Of a stretch of 20,704 nucleotides of DNA, positions 9,901 through 15,900 are shown piece by piece. Numbering within the stretch: position 1 is the first letter of the stretch; the number at the start of each line of letters is the position of its first letter. The notes beneath the pieces are model-generated. The model had not been told where the DNA came from. It saw nothing but the letters and a program-made list of their open reading frames with translations, and made no database searches. The stretch lies in the NCBI GenBank assembly GCA_019648995.1, contig BLXT01002832.1, positions 2,827,326 to 2,848,029 of the forward strand, read 5' to 3'. The translations under genes were made by a program, and so were the position numbers. Source of the DNA: Plakobranchus ocellatus (taxonomy: Eukaryota > Mollusca > Gastropoda > Plakobranchidae).

Positions 9901-12900
9901 TCGAGCTGGTGTCACCCTCCCACACGTCCACTGTAGAGGCTTGCTCTTCTGTGCCAAACTGCCTGCGAAACTGTCCTCTGTCTGAAGTGAGAATGGCCAC
10001 ACATGCATGGGAAGAGTACCAGGCTTCCAACGACAGCATTGTGGTCAGCACCTTTCAAGGACAGTTCCGGAGTACAGTAAGATTTTTTTTTTTTTTGCTT
10101 TACTTTCTCTTTTCCTTTCTTTAATTTTTTACATGTGTTTTGTTTTTAGTGGTTTCAGGACAGCTGTAGCATTCTTTGTCACAGCGTAGCATTATCGCTA
10201 TTTTAGTTCAGTCAGCCCGCGCTGGGTCGGTAACCTGACCCCGCCAGGTAAAGGTCAAGTCAGGTTGTCCGGGCGGGCGCGATGCAGGCGATGTTTTATT
10301 AAGTTTATACGCTTGTTTTTTGTGATATCGTAGAACAAGATAAATAGAGTACGTTCTCTAATTTTTTATATATATAAAAATACACAAGACAAAGATAATG
10401 CATGAGAAAGAATGAAAACAATACCTCAAATAGTTATTGTGCAATCAGATTATAAATTAGTGTATTAATTGCATTATAAATATATATAAAGGGCATGTAT
10501 TTAGAGCCCTTTTAAAGAAAACAGGAACGTTCAATTGTTTTGAAATTTTAAGACAAAGATAAATAAATAATTTACTTTGCACTCACTAAGTTTCATTAGG
10601 TTAGATGGAAAACTTTTTACAGGAGAGCCGATTGTTCATATATCACTGCTAATTTTGCCAGCACCATTCATAACCAGGCTAACTCTTTATAGTGCCGATA
10701 ACGGGTTGTTATTATCACTTGTATAGCGATATGTGAATGATTTTGTTACTTGATAATCCAAATATGTATATTTTAAAATATAATAAATAGAAGATGAAAT
10801 TACAATATACAAATAATTATCATAGTTTAATAAATATTAATTATATCACTGTTATTGTCCTATCCTCGGAGAGCAGGTGCGATTTGAAGAAGGTGTGCTG
10901 TTAATATGTGGTATAGTTTCTTAAGATGATTGTAAAGCCATGTGCTCGATGTTTTTCAATGTGTGCGATCATTTGGTGGCTGTTTTCTGTTCCCTGCTCC
11001 CAAGGAGGCCTAGTCAGAACATGTATTTGTTAATGTGTCCAATGCAGTGGTTCTCAAGTAAATGTTGTTTTGGAATGATTTTGAGAGGAAACATTCTTCT
11101 GTAAATTGACATGTAATTTTCTATTGCTGCTTGTATGTCTGTTAAATAGCTGGGATCTATAGGTTTTGTGTGAGATATGGCGTTGTTAACAGTACAGAAG
11201 AGGAAGCATTGTTAAGGTCGTTAAATAATATCTGGATGGTGCATGCTTTGTCAATGAGGAATGGATTGCTTGTGAGAGTTCGTGTTTGTTTGACGATTGT
11301 TTCTGTGAGGTCGGTTCAAAGTTTGCCCCAAAGGCGTCAGGAACTTGTGTCTTTTTGTTGCTATTTGTATGTCTAAATTGCGTGCTGCGTCTTCTAACAA
11401 TTTATATTGTTTTAAAACGATTCCTAGTAAAATGTGACGATAAGGAGGGCTAATACTATCTCACTCTATGTCTACAATATAATGAATACACTATATCTGA
11501 ACGGAATAGGAGGAAAATAAACGAAAGTTGTATCTTTATTAACACATCTAACGTAAAAAAACTTACATCACTCCAATTTATGGTTTTCATAGATTTGAAA
11601 GCATAATTTGAAAAGAAAATTGCTGGTTCCGTTTTTTAATAATTAACATTTAAATCGAACTAGTCGGAATTAAAGGTAAAAATATTTCACGATATAAAGA
11701 CTTCAGAAATGCGTTTATCAGACTCACAGATATTATGATAGGATTCCCAACCTACGATCGGGTTTTAGACAAGATGTAAAGAAAATAATTCCAAAAACAA
11801 CGATGTTGATACTATGAGTAGTTTTGAAGATATTGTGATATGAAGAAGGAGAATTTTCTATTTTGTTACAAATTTGCGGCGGGCCATTGCGCTAGCATGT
11901 GCACACTGCTATTATCTCCGTTCAGGTACCGGCCCTGATTGATGACCCCAGGTGCGGCCGGTGCATTATAACAAAGTCTCAGTCGCCTAAGTTCACTGGA
12001 GGTTTAGGGGCTGCTTGGCTCGGCCGCATGAACTAAAATGTAACTTTTAAGACGAAATGCTACGCTGTGTTGTATTCTTCTTTTTTTTTTATTTTTTTGG
12101 TGGAAAACCAGTATCTTATGATAAGGAGTCTGTGTTTATGTGTATGATTTATTCTTGTTGCTACCTGTCGTAGACTGCCCCTTGCCTCTCAGCACATGAT
12201 CATTACCTTATTTATACCCTCAGGTTGTGTGTTCTGAGTGCAGCCACGTGTCGGTCACTTATGAGCCATTCATGTACCTCTCACTGCCCATTCCGCATGC
12301 TATGGATCAGCAATTGTGTAAGTGGAAAGTTTGGAAAAAGTTTTGAGGCCGTCTGTATGCAATTGGCGCATTAATAAAGCAAAGAATGAATCAATGAACC
12401 ATAATAAGCTTTGAACCCCCTTTTTAGTCATATAGTGTGATACAAATGCAATGAGGAATGAAAAAACCAGTCAAGATGAGAAAATTTCACATTTTCAGTT
12501 ATTTGCACCTTATTGTAGCTGAGATAGTACTGATAATGTTGGTTTTCAAATTTTTAAAATATTCTAGTTCTAGTCTTGGTGATTACAGTTTAAAGGTGCA
12601 AAACATATGCATATCACAAAATGAGAAAATAAAAGGTAAAGTTCGGACACTTATTTTCTTTTTTTTTTGTGTGATTCATACCACAAAAATCATTTTTTTC
12701 CTTTTTAATATCATGGCATGTCCAATATATTTAGTGAAAATCCATCTTCTGAACAATAATATGGGGTCAAAGTAGTAGGAAAGATTCTTCAAGACCATGC
12801 AATGCAGTGGTTTTTTTTACAATAATATCTAGATCAAGATTTAGGTCCAGATCTAGAATGCAGATAAAAGCAGTTCTTGAAAACATACAGTGCGCACCTG

Positions 12901-15900
12901 ATAATTTGACATAAAAAAGACCAAAAAAAAGATGTTGAATTAAAAGAATGTCATTTTGTTAGAAAAACAAACTATAGAGCAGAAGAAAAAAAAAGTTGGG
13001 GGGGGGGGGGTCTTTTGCTTTAGTATTCTACCTCGCCATCAGCTCTGTACACATGTACAACTACACATGCACATGAGGGCTACCTAGTGGGAAATGCCTG
13101 CCACTGCCACCCACGAATATGGCAGTCCAGGCCAGCCTAATTTCACACCTTTTTTCCTCTCCTGCATAACCCCCCACCCTCGATCCCAATCTCATCCATC
13201 ACCCCGTAGTGACTCAATAACAATGTTTAGTCTGTGTTATCGGGCTTATTAACTTTGCTACAAGAGGCGGCCAGGCAAAAGGATTTTGGTCCAGTTTGAT
13301 CTGAAAACTGGGCAGAAACTGTCGAATTAAGAGAAATGGGCCAAGCAGCATGTCGATTTGAGCAAGGTTTTGTTAGTAAGCATAAGGAGAGACTTATTTC
13401 GGACTTTTTAAGAGCATCGAATTAAGTGGAATGCACTGTAGAAAGGTGGGCAGGTTTAGATTTATTAGGAGAATCAGGTTAGGATAGAATCTGTCTAGGT
13501 CTACCCTAGTTCTAGATCTAGATTGGGGATATTGATAAAGATATATTTTATTCATTTACTTCCATCAGTTGTAGCATACTCATCTTCCTTAGGTCTTTCA
13601 TTATTACAGAAGTAGTCAGAAATTAATTATCTGTGATCATTTTCAGAGGCCAAGTCATGAAGACCGATATCTCTTAGATTGTTGAGATATATTGCGATTT
13701 CCCTGTCAGCTATTGTTGTTTTTGTCATCCCTCCTAGCAATCGCAGTGGTACTCACAATAAATAATTAATTTAAAATAGTTTATGTTTTATTTATAGGAT
13801 AAAATTGATTCTACTGATGAGATAAATATTACTTTGAAAAAGCATATGAGAATATATAGATTTATCGACTTGACTCGAGGAGAAAAAGCTACTGAGGTAG
13901 GGTAGTGTAGGAAAGCTAAATTGATTTTGAACCAAGATATGGGAACAGTAAACAAGAGGAAAAAAAAAACACTCATGTCTAATTCTCATTTTGAAGAATT
14001 TTCTATAGACATGCTACTGATTTTCTGTACACAAAGCAATTGGACATCTGTAAATTTTTTTTGTCTTCATAATTTTAATTTGATGAGGATGATGTAGACC
14101 AGCTACCAAACTCATTTGGTGGGACTGATTATTGTATCTCAAAAAAAATTTTTGTGCCATCCAATTCATTAGAAATAGTTATCAAGAGAGGATGATACAG
14201 TTATTTTCAAGTGAATGAGGAAAAAATTGTTAATATTTCTCCTGTTCTTACACTTGCATTGTTTCAGGTGTGACTTATATCTCTCAACACAAACCCCCGG
14301 TGAAATACCTGCTCAATTTGCTGAAGACAGACAAGGTGAGCGCTGCAAAGCAACAGCTCAACCAGTTGCTGGGCAGATCTCAGGATGAGGAAATGGTTAT
14401 GGCCGAGGTCTTAGACTCCCACATCTCCAGGATTCTGGTACGTTCCTCTGCAGGAAACTTACATAAGGGAGAAGCACACAGCAAAATGAGTGTAGTGTAA
14501 CTGGGAGTAGGGTTTTGATTTTTTGTTAGCATATGGAGTTGTGTGGTAGTTTGCCTTTTGGTCTCCTTTCTGCTTTTACTTTTGTTGAATCCTGTGAGAC
14601 TAAGCTACTCACTGATGCTGGCTGGACATGGTAGGAGAAAATAAATAAATGCCTGGGCTGGAGTGAAGATGGAGTTGGGCACCTCTCACACAGTGGACAG
14701 CACCTTATAGATTGCACTGCCACTCAGCCCATTTTTGATCATACATTGGGATTGTAAAAAAAACCTTACTTGCTGTGTGATAAGCCAAAGAATCATCCAA
14801 CAGCTTTGTTGCTTATGTTTTTTTATTTTCCATTCTTGTCTGACATTACCTACAACCCTTTACATTATTTGCTACAGGGCCAATATGAATCGAAGCAGAG
14901 TGTGTATAGTTTTATGTTACAGAAAAATTCCACTAGGTAATCTTATTCAATAGGTTTTGAAATAATTTTTTCTTATATCTATTCCTCATGCCTTTTTTTT
15001 ATGTTAGTTTTTCTTTTTGAAAAAAGCTGTTGGTGTCATAAATTTTTCTATTGTTCATGGCTATTAACTTAAGTTTGCTGTTAAATGTTGCTCGCAGCAG
15101 AATAAAGTCTATCTTATTAGCATATCCTGCTTACTAAAAGAAAGGTCTTAGATGCTGAGAAAATAATTTAGAATGTTAGAAATCTCTCAACGAGTCTTGG
15201 GCAGTGGTTTGAAAAACTGTGTCTATAAATCCTTACAGTTAATAGCATAGGCAAATGTTGTAGGTTATCACTGCTGGGATTTTTTTTTTAAATTTGAATT
15301 GCAATATCTGGGCTTAAAACTACTATTTCTATATCAATCAAAAGCTCATCTCTGGAGGGCTGATGAAATGTAGTTTCGGGCTGTATCAGTAGACGTTAAA
15401 ATGCCACATGCAACTAATCTGGAGACATGCAGGTCCCATTATATTACAATTACTAGTTTTTAGATTCTGCTTTTGGAAAAGAAGAAAAAAGTGTTCTGCT
15501 ACAATTTAAGATGGAAACACACCTATGTGCTCTGTTTGTTAAGATCATGTTTACCACAAAACATAAATCCAATAGTTCATGTATTTCTTTGTAAGAACAT
15601 TCTTAATTCCATTAATGTTAATTTTTGCTTTCTCCCTGTGCAAAGGGCTATTTGGTCAAAATTTCAAATGCAGTGTATTATCTAAGTGGAGTATATCAGA
15701 ATTGTCATGATTGTAATGCTGCAAAATAATTTTTTTGTGCTTGATGAATGCTTGGCAGATTTTTTTCTTTTAATGCACATATTTTTTAAGCCCATTAAAT
15801 TGTCATTTCCTTTTTATTCCATCAAATTCAATTATCTTTTATTGCTGAAAATTTGTTTGATTACATAATTGATTTTGGCTGACTCCACTTCAATGTTTTT

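Larger units (their letters stand above)
10077..12223. other. Intron, 2.1 kb, mostly one DNA transposon
   Basis: Between exons 6 and 7. About 88% of it is the terminal-inverted-repeat element at 10180-12069; the remainder is T-rich sequence, including T14 after the donor and a T-rich tract near 12081-12099. Confidence 0.65.

Noticed and set aside
10180..10193. TIR read as a recombination signal (CACAGCG resembles the CACAGTG heptamer) or Transib end
   Set aside because: One base differs in the heptamer, no nonamer-like block at 12/23 spacing was seen, and the flanks support a 4-bp, not 5-bp, duplication.
12998..13010. G13 run as a quadruplex or regulatory site
   Set aside because: A single homopolymer inside a MITE; it may be slippage or assembly noise.
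14526..14723. Minus-strand 65-codon frame
   Set aside because: Inside an intron; Cys/Pro-rich but matches nothing recognised and has no transcript context.
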